NCBI RefSeq assembly: GCF_003255815.1
Contig: NC_037680.1
Location: 24,520,470-24,584,469, forward strand
From: Theropithecus gelada
Taxonomy: Eukaryota; Chordata; Mammalia; Primates; Cercopithecidae
DNA length: 64,000 nucleotides
Direction: 5' to 3'
Position numbers and translations under genes: made by a program. The notes below the pieces were generated by a model that saw nothing but the letters and a program-made list of their open reading frames with translations, did not search any database and had not been told where the DNA came from. Positions 1 through 11,567 of this stretch are shown here, in pieces (position 1 is the first letter of the stretch; every line of letters starts with the position of its first letter).

Positions 1-1107
1 AAAAGACTACACTGTAATACTTGCCCTCTGGGGCTCCAGGGGTCATGGGTACCCCCCAGCCCAGACACTGGCACAAAGCCACATGGAGTTCTCCTGCTGG
101 CAGCCAGAAGTACTTGTCCCAGCCCCTGCACCCACTCATCTGCATGCTCCCCTTCCCATGAGGGGTTCAGAGCTGTAGGCAGAGTAATCAAGCCACCCTT
201 TCACAAATACCATGAAAGGGTCAAGGAAACTATTCCATTTCAATTGTTTGAAACAGAAATAGATGAAACATCTCAATTACTTAGAAATTATCAATTACCA
301 CCGGCTGGCAATCTAATGAGACAGTACATATTGTTGAGGGGATCTGACCATGGCTTTCATATATAAAATCAATTATTTACTTTTTTTTTTCTGAAAATTT
401 TATTTCAACTTAACTGTGCTTACAGAAATACCCTCATATTGGTTTATAGAATGTGATTTAAATTTAATTTATCTTACACAATTTGAACCAAAATCTCGGT
501 ACATGGTTTAGGATTTTAAAAAAGGATTTGCAATCTGGTTTATTTTTATCTATCACAAATGTATAAAAGATCCTTCATCAAATGCTGCTAAAGAAGGCAG
601 CAAGAACCTTGAGAAATTTACTATTGGTTTGCCTCAGAAAAATAATACATGTTGCACTGCCTAAGTTTATAAAATTGGTGCAACTAAACATTGTTGTAAT
701 GTTTCAATACCAGATTTGAAAGTTTAATGACTAATGGAAATGGAAGGGGCTGAGAGGGAACCTATGCATGCAACGCAAAACTATAAAAGTTATCGGATTT
801 AATGTTGCATGTAGATTGTAAATTCATAAAAACCAAGATTCAGATAATTTTTTATATCTGAATTAACACGATTTGTTCACTTCACCTGTTGAGGTCAACG
901 AGGAAACTGGACACGCTAGCTGTAAGTTTTTCTGAATCATGCAAAAAAGAAAAGTTAGTGTCTTTCTCAGCTTTTCAGTCCAGAAGTGACAGTCCACTAC
1001 AGGCAAGGTATTCCTTCCATTGTCAACATGTACAGGGTGACATGCAATGAGGTTTACTTGTGTTTTAATTTGTATCTACACTCATATGCAAAACAGTCTC
1101 CAAAGTT
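1..1107. other. Unassigned non-coding sequence
   Basis: The first ~190 bases are clearly more GC-rich than the rest of the window but have no CpG cluster and no usable open frame. From ~200 onward the sequence is AT-rich. I recognise no repeat family here; the GC-rich patch could be the edge of an old repeat that continues outside the window. Confidence 0.5.
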
Positions 1108-1448
1108 AATGACCACATGACTTAATATGTATGTATGTATGTATGTATTTATATTGAGATGGAGTCTCATTCTGTTGCCCAGGCAGGAATGATGCCATCT
1201 TGGCTCACTGTGACCTCCACCACCTGGGTTCAAGTGATTCTCCTGCCTCAGCCTCCTGAGTAGCTGGGATTACAGGTGCCCGCCACCAGGCCCAGCTAAA
1301 TTTTGTATTTTTAGTAGAGATGGGGTTTCACCATATTGACCAGGCTGGTCTTGAACTCCTGACCTCAAGTGATCTGCCCACCTTGGCTTCCCAAAGGGCT
1401 GGGATTACAGGTGTGAGCCCCTGTGCCTGGCCAATGACCATATGGCTT
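1108..1448 (-). mobile_element. Alu (AluS-like), antisense, with target-site duplication
   Basis: SINE derived from 7SL RNA, mobilised by L1 proteins. The reverse complement reads as a full two-arm Alu ending at GGCC (1432). A 16-bp duplication flanks it: 1108-1123 and 1433-1448 match at 14 of 16 positions. The poly-A tail (T-rich on this strand, 1124-1155) has become a TATG tetranucleotide run. Divergence fits an AluS-age copy; the exact subfamily was not computed. Confidence 0.93.
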
Positions 1449-1758
1449 TAGAAGTGACTCTGAAAAGTAAAATGACCCTTTTTAGAAGACTGGAGCAAAA
1501 CATCCAGCCATAGGTATAAGACTTGTCAAAAAAAAATGCAGCCCCTTTCTAAATGTTATTTAAGGATTCAATGAAGTGTTATATGATAAGTCCATTATCT
1601 AGTTGTGATATAGTACCATTTCCATCAAAATGGATGACTGATAACAAATTTATTATAGATGTTCTCTATAGTCAGTGAATGATGTATATGCAATAAATAA
1701 ATACAATATAGGAATTTTTAAATATGAGACTCCTATTGTAATACTGACATTCCCATTC
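1449..1758. other. Unassigned AT-rich sequence
   Basis: No repeat family, RNA gene or coding potential recognised between the Alu and the L1. Confidence 0.5.
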
Positions 1759-2953
1759 CTTTTTTTTTAACTTTTAAGTTCAGGGGTACATGTGTAGGTT
1801 TCTTACGTAGGTAAATGTGTGTTGGGGGGGCATTGTTGTACATATTCTCACTTAGGTATTAAGCCTAATACTCATTAGTTATTTTTCCTGATCCTCTCCC
1901 TCCTCCCACCCTCCACTCCCAAGAGGCCCCAGTGTGTGTTGCTCCCCTCTGTGTGTCCATGTGCTCTCATCATTTAGCTCCCACTTATAAGTGAGAAAAT
2001 ACAGTATTTGGTTTTGCATTCCTGAGTTAGTTTGCTAAGGAAAATGGCTTCTAGCTCCATTCATGTCCCTTCAAGGACATAATCTCATTCTTTTTTATGG
2101 TTGCATAGTATTCCATGGTGTATATGTACCACATTTTTTAAATCTGGTTTGTCATTGATGGACATTAAGTTGATTTCATGTCTTTGCTATTGTTAATAGT
2201 GCTCTAATGAACATACAAATGCATGTGTCTTTATATTAGAGTGATTTATATTCCTTTGGGTGTATACTCAGTAATGGGATTGCTGTGCTGAATGGTACTT
2301 CTGTCTTTAGGTCTTTGAGAAATTGCCACACTGTCTTCCACAACAGTTGAACTAATTTACACTCCCACCAACAGTGTACAACTCATTGATACCATTTGCA
2401 TTTAGTATTTATATAAAATGCATTTTGCATTTTATATACTAAATGTATTTGATTTGCATTTCTCTAATGATCAGTGATGCTGAGGTTTTTTTTCATATGA
2501 TTGTTAGCCGTATGTATGTCTTCTTTTGAGAAATGTCTATTCATGTCCTTTGTTTACTTTTTAATGAGGTTGTTTGTTATTTGCTTGTTGATCAGTTTAA
2601 GTTTCTTATAGATGCTGGATATTAGACCTTTGTCAGATGCCTAGTTTGAGAATATTTTCTCCCATTCTGTAGGTTGTCTGTTTAATTTGTTTATAGTTTA
2701 TTTTGCCATGCAAAAGCTCCTTAGCTTAACTAGATTCTATTCATCCATTTTTGCTTTTGTTGCAATTGCTTTTGGTATCTATGTCATGAAATCTTTGCCC
2801 TTACATGTGTCCTGAATGGTATTGCCTAAGTTGTCTTCCAGGTTTTTATAGTTTTGGGTGTTACACTTATGTCTTTAATCCATCTTGAGTTAATTTTTGT
2901 ATATGGTGTGAGGAAGGGGTCCAGTTTCAATTTTCTGCATATGGCTAGCCAGA
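1759..2953 (-). mobile_element. 5'-truncated L1P LINE, antisense
   Basis: Read on the minus strand this is the 3' UTR and the end of ORF2 of a primate L1, with the poly-A tail appearing as TTTTTTTT at 1761. The order of blocks matches L1P: 3' UTR, ORF2 C-terminal region, then truncation after the segment ending ATGGCTAGCCAG (~2952). The ORF2 frame is broken by many stops. Around 2399-2445 about 100 bases of expected L1 sequence are missing and replaced by an inverted repeat (see findings). A second, undamaged copy of the same region lies at 42050-43066. Confidence 0.93.
2399..2445. repeat. Near-perfect inverted repeat inside the antisense L1
   Basis: The 20-nt right arm (2426-2445, TGCATTTTATATACTAAATG) is complementary to the left arm at 2399-2422 apart from a 4-nt bulge. 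The loop is TTT (2423-2425). It sits exactly where normal L1 sequence is lacking. Confidence 0.9.
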
Positions 2954-3170
2954 AAATTTAATAAATGTTCAGAATAATACTTACTGTATTATTTCTTTAC
3001 TGGCTAGAGGATACTAACATCATATGTGGTACAAAGATGTACAAAATATATGACACAGTTTGCCAAATAGTGGGTACTCAACAAATGGTAAAAATACTGC
3101 TTTACTCCATTTTAATCTATGATAATTTAGAAAAGCATGCTCGATTAATATTTCTATTATTCTATATAAC

Positions 3171-3202
3171 TTATATGGCTTACCAATTATATGGCTTACC
3201 AA
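3171..3202. repeat. Perfect 16-bp tandem duplication
   Basis: TTATATGGCTTACCAA occurs twice head to tail with no mismatch (3171-3186 and 3187-3202). Confidence 0.95.
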
Positions 3203-3507
3203 ATTCCCATGACTAGAATGCAATAAAAATGCTTAATGCTATAATTAAGAGTTTGATTAATTAGTTTCTATATTTTCAAATAAAAATTACATGTTAATTA
3301 TTTTAAGTTTTAAGTAACCATCTCATTCTCAATCCTCAGGTATTATGTCTCATGGGATCTATCAAATAATAAAATACCAAGAATTTTAGGACTTAATCTC
3401 ATGTGAAAAGAACATATTTCTAGTACTAGTATAGAACCTTGTGAAAAAGATATTCAAAGTGATTGGATTAGTTAATTAATTATGCATGTACATAAGCACT
3501 TCAGTAA

Positions 3508-3541
3508 ATTTGCAGGTGGACAAGATTTGCAGGTGGGCAAC
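3508..3541. repeat. 17-bp tandem duplication
   Basis: ATTTGCAGGTGGACAAG (3508-3524) is followed directly by a second copy with two mismatches (3525-3541). Confidence 0.9.
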
Positions 3542-4708
3542 ATATGCTCTGTTTTATTTTATTTAAAATATTTGCTTCTAAATATATATTGAAGCACAAA
3601 ATAGAATTTATTTATTGCTACCAACATTAATGCCATATTTTACATTGATTTTTTTTAGGGCTAAACAAATAATTTCAAATTCTTTCTAGCCTATGGCTAT
3701 ATCAGCATATGATGCATTTCAAAACATTCACATACCTTTAAAGTATGGCTGAGGAATCTCTCAAGGCACTAAAACAAAAATAAATAAAAAATAAAGCATT
3801 ATTTTAAAAGTATTTTGCTCACCTTTCTTTAAAACAATGGGAGGGACTAAGAAACTTGGGGTTTATCAAATCAAGCAAAGTCTCAATCCCATAGTAACCT
3901 ATTCGGGGTGATATTGATCAATAGAGTGAAAGACACAAGAATCTAAGTAAACACTATCTTTCTTATTCTCAATGGGTTTTTCCTGAGTTTCCTGTAGGTA
4001 AGAACATAAATATGATTTTCCTTTAGAGATATTCTGTTTATTCCTATTAAACATGCCTCAGGAATTCTCTAACACCAGTAAAGTCCACAGTGCATTCAAT
4101 GTATTGGTTGCTTTTCCTAAGAATTGTTGAGGGTAGGGCAGTTTCAGGAAACCAATTGGCTAGAAGTCTAAATAATTAGTAACAAGTTTTTGATAGAAAA
4201 ATATTAAACATATTTATGTGAATTTCTTTTAATAAAGAATTTAACAGATACTTTAAAAATGTATATTTTATTTTAAAGTTTCAATCATAAGGACTATTCA
4301 TGATTATGTGACATTTGTCTATATTAGAAGTTATTTGACCTCAGCAATTAAATACAACCTTTGATGATTTTATCTTTGTGCATCATTTGTAAATGCAGTA
4401 GTAAGATTCTGTAGTCTCTTTGAATTTAATCTTTTTTGGAATCATGTGCCTATTACCTGCTTGTCTGGCTCTTTTGGAACTTGGAATATTTTTGTTCTTC
4501 TTTCATCTTTTCTAATTTCCTCACTCTCCTTGTGTTCTGTTTCATATTTTCAAATTTTCCCTGCTTAAGTTTTTCTGTGCAGACTGTGGAACTCTTTGGT
4601 GGCAAAGAGACACAGGCATTAGAAAAATTACATGTTTGGGCATCATCAGGCCCATATTTAACTTGAATCTTCGTCTGGTATCCCAGAGTCAATATAAATA
4701 TGGAAATC

Positions 4709-5048
4709 AGAAAACACAAAACAGGCCAGGCGCGGTGGCTCAAGCCTGTAATCCCAGCACTTTGGGAGGCCGAGACGGGCGGATCACGAGGTCAGGAGAT
4801 GGAGACCATCCTGGCTAACACGGTAAAACTCCGTCTCTACTAAAAAAAAAGTACAAAAAACTAGCCGGGCGAGGTGGCGGGCGCCTGCAGTCCCAGCTAC
4901 TCGAGAGGCTGAGGCAGGAGAATGGCGTAAACCCGGGAGGCGGAGCTTGCAGTAAGCTGAGATCCGGCCACTGCACTCCAGCCCGGGCGACAGAGCGAGA
5001 CTCCGTCTCAAAAAAAAGAAAAAAAAAAAAAAAAGAAAACACAAAACA
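4709..5048 (+). mobile_element. Young Alu, Old World monkey AluYR-type, with 15-bp TSD
   Basis: A full-length Alu runs from 4724 (GGCCAGGCGCGG) to the A-rich tail ending ~5033. It is flanked by a perfect 15-bp duplication AGAAAACACAAAACA at 4709-4723 and 5034-5048. Variants include CTCAAGCCTG near 4740, CTAGCCGGGCGAGGTGGCGG at 4861-4880, GCGTAAACCC near 4926 and GATCCGGCCACTGCACTCC from 4961. From memory these mark the cercopithecoid AluYR lineage; human AluY has GATCGCGCC at the last site. Low divergence and an intact TSD support a recent insertion. Antisense open frames over this interval are Alu shadows. Confidence 0.93.
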
Positions 5049-7268
5049 GTTCAGAACAGCTTTGGTTTCACATAATTAAAATTAAAATAAAACTAACTTT
5101 TGAGAATTCAGGGTTTTGTTTTTTCTGGCATAGATGCTACCTTCTGTGGGTCTCTTGACCTGTAGACCAGCATTAATGTTTGATCTAGCAAAGAAGTCAG
5201 AATTAGTCCCCAAAGCCTTCCTCTCAATACATGGTTAATGTTTCCTTCTCCCACTTCAATTATGCCATCTTCATTATGCTTCCTTCCTCACTATCACAGT
5301 TGTTAAAATGAAGAGCCTCTTTCTGAGTGCCACAGCTCCATTATGCAGGCCTATACCTGTGCTGGCAGCAGGCTCTTCTTCTCACCTCATATTGCCTTTT
5401 GCTTGGGGAGGAGATCCCTGCCGTGCATCTCAAACTGAAAACTGAAAGAAAATTAAGTTGCTGTTTGGAGTTTGAGCGAATTATGGAAAACGGGCCCTTT
5501 TTTTGTCTACCAGGCATGCTGGCATAAGCTATTACCCACCTTCTCCCCCAGTCCCTACAGTGGTAGCTGTCAGTGTGGAAATCTCATCTAAACTTCTTAT
5601 CCGTTTATACCTTAGGCAAGGACACACACATACAAACTTGGCATAGCCACAAAATGGTTGATCTGGCTACTTTAGCCATCTTAGGAGCTGACTTGAGGCT
5701 CTGAGTTGATTGAATTCTAAAGCCTGACAATGTAATAATAACCAGTTTCTAATCCAGAAAAATTAAGAAACAAAATCAATTATTCAATAGCAAAATGTGA
5801 GCAGAGACTAAATATGAACCTGCCTTCAAGTAATAGAGTCCATTGTAGAAAAAGCACATTATTTGATCATTCACATTGTGTTTGTATATTTTATTCTTTC
5901 AATTTCTGATATCTTTACATATTTGTGAGAAAATATCAAAATATACACATACTCAGACACAGTTGAAGCTGTATGTCTTAAGCAGTAAGGACCTAAGCCA
6001 ATTGGGAAGCTGAGATGACTTTAATTCTGGTGGCCACCGAAATCAAAGCAAGTAGGGACATGAATGGGTGAATGCTGGTCTTTGGGAAAGTTAGCCTGGT
6101 GGTGTAAACTACCAGAAACAACAGATAGTTCCAGAACAATCTTATGGCTGATGTGTTTGCTTAAAGTAGTATTACAGTGGTATTATTTGCAATGTGAAGT
6201 AGGTAGAAGAGCGCTATCTATGTATTATGTTTTATAAATCTTCTATTAAGGAAAATCTCTCCAAAAGCATTTCCAAAATTTTTATGCCTGAGGCCAAGGC
6301 AATGAGAACCTCTGTTAAGATAAAAATATTATTGGGGAGGACAGCACATCAAGCCATTTTTCAACATGAACATCTAATTTGATCTAGTTGCTGGAAGCTC
6401 TGCCTCAGAATTACAAGCTCAGGAGAATTAAATTTCAATATCTTTGATGAGGAAATTGGGAATCTGAAAAGTTACACAACTAGTGCATTGCTATAGAGTG
6501 TTACAATTATTCTTTACTAAATCATTAGCGTACTTTCAGGAAATAGGAATAAGAAACATTGGGACTAAGCAGAAAAAATGGGCAAAATCAAAAAAGAAAT
6601 GTATTCAATTCACTATACCAGGGTTATCCAAACTGTTTCATCTCATGGCAACATATACTCAAATAATTAAATTTTTAAAATAATGTGCATAATTTAGGAT
6701 GCAATATAATAACTGATTTTGCATTTACATTTTTAATTTTAGATCAATATATTTTAAGAAGCATTTTAAATATAACTTAAAGACCAATTTTAATTATATT
6801 TATGATGTACTAAAGACATTTTAAATCATTCTACAAACTAACATGTGCCATACACAGTTAAATTAATTTTAAATTAATCACATAACTAGATGAATGATTG
6901 CTGGAAACTCTATTAAAATGAGGTATTGGGTCTGGTTTTAGGACTGAATAGTAGAGTAAAATGTAGACTGAAATTTAAATCTGTGTTACAGCTTTGTCAA
7001 AAACAAACAAAAGCCTTTCATGACCAGATACTCAGAATTCTGACTTGCTTTAAAATTAATGATTTATTTAATAGCTTTAAAATCAGTGATTTATAAATAT
7101 TTCAAATTTATTAATAAAAATAAGGGAATTTATTTCAGATTGTATTTATACAGCATTTCAATGCTGTGGATGTCAAGAGCATTTCTAGAAAATAAAAACC
7201 AGTTTAAGTATAATAATCACGTTTTTATATGGTTAAATATATACTTGAAGGATTTCACTGATTATAAG
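5049..7268. other. Unassigned AT-rich sequence
   Basis: No gene or confident repeat. The segment from ~6618 (a phrase resembling the start of some hAT-type elements, followed by very AT-rich sequence) may be a decayed DNA transposon, but I could not align it with confidence. Confidence 0.4.
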
Positions 7269-7975
7269 TGTATAATTCAATGAATTAATGATGTACTCAA
7301 TCGTACAACTCAGAGGGTTAGCGGGTGAATGTATCTACCCATTTAGCCATCACCCCAATCAAGACAGAGAACTTTTTCAACACCCCAGGGTGTTCTCTCA
7401 TACCTCTTCCAGTCAATTCCCATCTCCTAAGCAACAGTAATTCTGACTTCTCTCACCATAAATAAGCTTTGCTTGTCCTTGAACTTTATATAAATGAAAA
7501 AATGTAGTATGTTGTCTCATCTATGGATCTTTTCACTTGACTTACATTTGAAATCCACTCATGCTATTGTGCACATAAACATACGTTATTTTTATTGCTG
7601 AGTAGTAGTATTTGATTGCATGAATTTACCCCGATTTGTGTATCCATTCTCCTCTTGGTGGACATTTTCATTGTTTTCAGTTTGGAGCTATTAAAAAGCT
7701 GCTACAAGCCGTTCTTGTAGACATTTATTAGAGGTCATATGCTTATATTTCTCTTGGTAAATATAAGAGGACTTGTTAGTTCATAGAGCAGATACATGTT
7801 TAATTTTATGAGAAACTGCACACACATTTGCTAACTGGTTGTACCATTTCACACTCTAATTAATAACATATGAAAGCTTCAATCCTTACCACTACTTACC
7901 AATCTTTGGTGTCGTCAGTCTTTTATATTTTAACCATTCTAGGTGATATGAAATGGTATTGCATTTTTGTTTTTA
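7269..7975 (-). mobile_element. Old L1M/L1ME LINE fragment, antisense (ORF2 end)
   Basis: The plus strand matches, in order, the reverse complement of the ORF2 C-terminal region of ancient L1: the stretch around GCTGAGTAGTAGTATTTGAT (~7600), then TGTATCCATTCTCC, GAAACTGCACACAC, GGTTGTACCATTTCACACTC and the final CATTCTAGGTGATATG block (~7945). Heavy divergence and small indels indicate a mammal-wide age. No open ORF2 remains. Confidence 0.8.
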
Positions 7976-8334
7976 TTAACCTTGTTTTGTTGAAGTATGA
8001 AAGATGGCATCACATGTGCTAGAGGAATTTTAATCAAATTAGTGTAAATAACAAATATGGAATAGAACATTTTAGGCATTTTAAGAGTATCAGAATACAT
8101 ATTCCCTTTATTATTAGAAAAATTTCAACTTAATGTTTCCCTTTTTATTATTAGGAGCGTCCTATAGTTCTGAATTAGATAATAAATCACCAAGATTAAG
8201 AACAATTTTAACTATATATGCAGGCAAAACCATTATGCCACTAGTGATACTATACCAAGCAATGTGAAACTGAACATTATTTTCAGCTTGTTCAAACCCT
8301 TAAATCAAGAACACATTAATATTAGAGCAAGTAC
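7976..8334. other. Unassigned AT-rich sequence
   Basis: Nothing recognised between the two L1 fragments. Confidence 0.4.
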
Positions 8335-8590
8335 GTGATAGCATAACAGGGTGACTTATAGTTAAAAATAGTTAAATTCTACATGTAAAAATAGCTAAAA
8401 GTATATAATTGGACTCTTTGTAACACAAATGATGAATTCTTGAGGGGATGTGTACCCCATTTTCCATGATGTGATTATTACACATTGAATGCCTGTATCA
8501 AAACGTCCCATGCTCCTCATAAATATATACACCTACTATTTAAAAATAAATACAAAAATTAAAATAAAATAAAAAATTTGAAAAAATATA
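8335..8590 (+). mobile_element. L1PB/L1MA-type 3' UTR end, 5'-truncated
   Basis: The segment has the typical 3' UTR landmarks CACATTGAATGCCTGTATCA (8481-8500) and ATATATACACCTACTAT (~8523), followed by an A-rich tail. Only the 3' ~250 bases are present, so this is a dead-on-arrival copy. Confidence 0.8.
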
Positions 8591-8691
8591 AAGAAGACAT
8601 TAATACTGATGCTAGTCAGAAGATCTAAAGGCAGTAGTATGAAATACGTAATTATCAGTATACCTTCTGGTTTCTGCATTCTATGCTTTTA

Positions 8692-8836
8692 GACTGAGTG
8701 CAGTGACTCATGCCTATAATTCCAGCTACTCAAGAGGCTGAGACAGAACGATTGCTTAAGGCTAGGAGTTTGAGACCAACCTGGGCAAAAGAGTGAGACC
8801 CTGTATCTACAAATAAAAATAAAAAATAAAAAAAAT
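8692..8836 (+). mobile_element. Free left Alu monomer-like SINE (FLAM)
   Basis: A single left Alu arm reads from ~8692 through CAGCTACTCAAGAGGCTGAG (~8725) and ends at GTGAGACCCTGTATCTAC followed by an A-rich (AATAAAA) tail. There is no right arm. The high divergence fits a monomeric FLAM or an AluJ-age left arm. Confidence 0.8.
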
Positions 8837-10786
8837 TAACTGCTCTGGTTTTAAATAATGTGCCATTTTAATGCTAATGATGATGCCAACTTTTAATACT
8901 ACAATGGATGAAGTATAAAACAAGAAAAGAAGATCCAGAAAATAGACAATTACCATGGTAATTCATGTCAATATTTATTAAAGCGGTAGTCCCTCCAAGT
9001 AGTCATTTTTATTTCAGACCTGGAATTATGTCCTAATTCTAATCCTTTCAGAACAATATCTCTAATGTTACACTTTCTGAGTACCTTGGTAAGCTGCCTC
9101 TGTTTAAGACAAGTCTATCAAAATTATTTCAAAAGTAAAATATTCAGTCAGAAGATAGTACAGGTATCAATGTGGCCACATAGTTATAAACAACCAATTT
9201 AATCGTTGTTTTTTTTTTTTCCTGCTGAAATGAAGGGTTGGAATAATTGTTTGGTTGTTTGTTTGGGTGTAGCCACAGCTTCTAAGCACTTTACCTACTC
9301 AATTAGGTATGAGTTGAATCTGACTCTGGAGATTTTAAAGATTATAACTTATTTCCCTATTGGTACCAGAAGAATTAAGTCCAATTTAGGAAGACTTTGA
9401 CTTTGTATGGAGAAGTTAAGAGATTTCAGTGAAAATTATAAAACAGTGTAAAAATAATAAAGCAGTAACCATAGGACATAAAAGTCTATCTGAATTCTTT
9501 AAAGGGTTATGAGTAATTTCCCTTGAACAAGCAAGTTATTCTGAAAGGGTTCTTAAGTAATTTAGAGGGAAAGCCGGGAGAGCATATGAAAACCCAGATG
9601 GCAAGCAGGATCACTTTTTAAAAAAGTTTGTCAATCTAATGAGCACTTAATTAAAGTCAACAGAGTCTCTAAGTCTCCAAGTAATTTTCAAAAAGAGCTT
9701 TTGGGAAAGGGAAAATTTTTCTCCATGCTTGTCCTCTTTTTCTCTCATTCTTCAGTTGTCTGATAACTGTGGAAAGCCTTTATAATATTATCTTTGGGGT
9801 TTTATTCATATTAACTCTTTCTTCTCATTCTGCAGCTCAGTTGGAGACCATCAAATATAACCCCCCCTTTGTTTTTTGCTCCTATTAAAACATCAATATG
9901 GTGGTTTTAGAAAAAAATATGGTTTTATCATATTGTTTGATTGGCCTCTAAATTTTGAGTCTCTTGATGGTGCATATATATTTATATGTGTATGTGCGCA
10001 CATACATCTGCACATACACATATGTATGGAAAATCTCAGTTTAGCTATTTCAGATGCAGTTTTGATCTGCTCACTTCTCATCAGAAACGGCCAAAAGAAG
10101 TAAGAAGAATAAGGAGAGGCAGAGGCATCCAGATGTTAGAGGAATGGAAAGGGAATATTAATCATTTAATACCTTGTTGGAAAAAAATAAATTATTAGTC
10201 AACTATATGACCATTTTAAGAGGCTTGGAGAATATAAAAATGCCTAATCTCTAATAATCTCATAATAAAGAAAAAATTGCTGTTTCCTCTTTGAACTATA
10301 TTTGTTCAATTCCCCTTCTGTGTATCAACCAGGATTATGGTTGTGAGCCTAGAAATGACTCCTTTTCTTCCTTCTGCCCCTTGGCTCTCTTCCTCTTCCT
10401 CAACCTATTGACATTGGCTGGTTTAAAAGGGGAGTTAAGAAGTCTCCCGAGAAAATAATTAAAACATTTTTAATTCCTGACGCTCAGATGTATATCTGTA
10501 TCTCTAGTGAAACTGTGGAAATAAAGATGAATGGATGAAAAGATTATGGGATCACTAAGAGAAAATCCATCCTGAAACTGGGGGAGGGAAGCAACCGGGC
10601 CTGAGGAATGGAGAAAAATGAAGTTGCCAGGTGGGCTGTGGCTGTTACTAGAATAGCACAAAATTAGGCACACTAGACATTTGTGTAGAAAATGAATACG
10701 GGTATAAAGAAAAAGTAGGTAGAATATTTTGTGCTATCAACGATTTTCTAAAATTAATTGTAGCTTTTATGTACTTTCAGCTGATA
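8837..10786. other. Unassigned AT-rich sequence
   Basis: No repeat family recognised. It contains a T-run near 9208-9220 and the alternating purine-pyrimidine palindrome at 9984-10023 listed separately. Confidence 0.4.
9984..10023. repeat. Alternating Pu/Py palindrome and hairpin
   Basis: Perfect 14-bp inverted arms (9984-9997 and 10010-10023) enclose a 12-nt loop. Within it, TGTATGTGCGCACATACA (9989-10006) is an 18-bp perfect palindrome with strict purine/pyrimidine alternation. This is the sort of sequence that can form Z-DNA or a cruciform. Confidence 0.9.
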
Positions 10787-10909
10787 ACTGTCTCTTACAA
10801 TGATGAAATATTAGGAGGATTGAGGGTATAAATATAATGGTTACTTGTACCTCTCCTTCACTACATAGGCAGTAAGAGGACTGAAGAATCATCAGACTGA
10901 TCCAGTTCG
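10787..10909. repeat. Local direct repeat, copy A
   Basis: This ~120-bp stretch matches 11568-11690 at roughly 80-85 % by eye, with one shared core around AAATATTAGG and GATTGAGGGTA. The downstream end overlaps a MIR-like tail. Confidence 0.75.
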
Positions 10910-10970
10910 GACCTAAGATGTCTGACTTCCAAAGTCCTTACTTTTAATCACTATATGATTTTGCCCCTCA
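10860..10970 (+). mobile_element. MIR-like SINE fragment
   Basis: The stretch GGACCTAAGATGTCTGACTT (10909-10928) followed by CCAAAGTCC and TTTTAATCACTATATGATTT resembles the part of MIR that reads as CAGTCTGACTCCAGAGTCC then CTTAACCACTAC on the complement strand. It is strongly diverged. Family orientation makes the true MIR strand uncertain, and the overlap with a local repeat needs alignment. Confidence 0.5.
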
Positions 10971-11567
10971 TAAAAAATAGCAATAGGTAAACCATTAAAT
11001 ATTATTAGTTGTAATTGTCCTTGCTTATTATTATTTCAATTTATTTTATAATTAGAGGAAAATTATAAAATTATTAATTTTAGAACACTTCGAATATTTT
11101 ACTTTTTCATTTTGTTTTCTTTTTGGTCAGGAACTAAGACTACAAGACCACACATAGGACAATTTTCTTTCAATGCTTGTGATAAAAGTCTATATGCTTA
11201 CAAAGAGAGGTTCATCAGTGCCTTTACAAAAACAAGTAGAAAATAATTGCTCTTTATTACCAGTATATGCACTGTCAATCCATAGAGGAAAATGCTCTCC
11301 AAAGGTTCTAATGTAATTGTGTTCACACTGTGTTTGTTTTTATGCAACCTGCAAAAAGTTAAACTTTAGTCCAACCCTGCCTAATTATTATTAATTTTGC
11401 ATTAACACACACCCATATTTAGTGAAGTGATACTGTACAAAAATTAATATTCCAAAACTCCTCCTAGTTGATCTTGAGAAGAGAGCTACAGCAAATTAAC
11501 TTGTTCCTATTTACAACAGATTTAGTGAGTCAAATTCTTCTTCCAAAGACTGACTGTATAATATCAC
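10971..11567. other. Unassigned sequence between the two direct repeats
   Basis: AT-rich, with no repeat or coding feature recognised. Confidence 0.4.

Larger units (their letters stand above)
2954..4708. other. Unassigned AT-rich sequence with two tiny tandem duplications
   Basis: No gene or repeat family recognised. Two short duplications occur at 3171-3202 and 3508-3541. The open frames here are short and have no recognisable domains. Confidence 0.5.

Noticed and set aside
1..190. GC-rich patch considered as a promoter or CpG island
   Set aside because: It has few CpG dinucleotides and no associated exon or transcription start.
4784..5044. Minus-strand frames over the young Alu
   Set aside because: Typical antisense Alu translations (LALSPGLECSG type), with a poly-Phe start from the A tail.
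6618..6900. Possible hAT-type element
   Set aside because: Only a short opening phrase is suggestive; no matching opposite terminus or 8-bp duplication was found.
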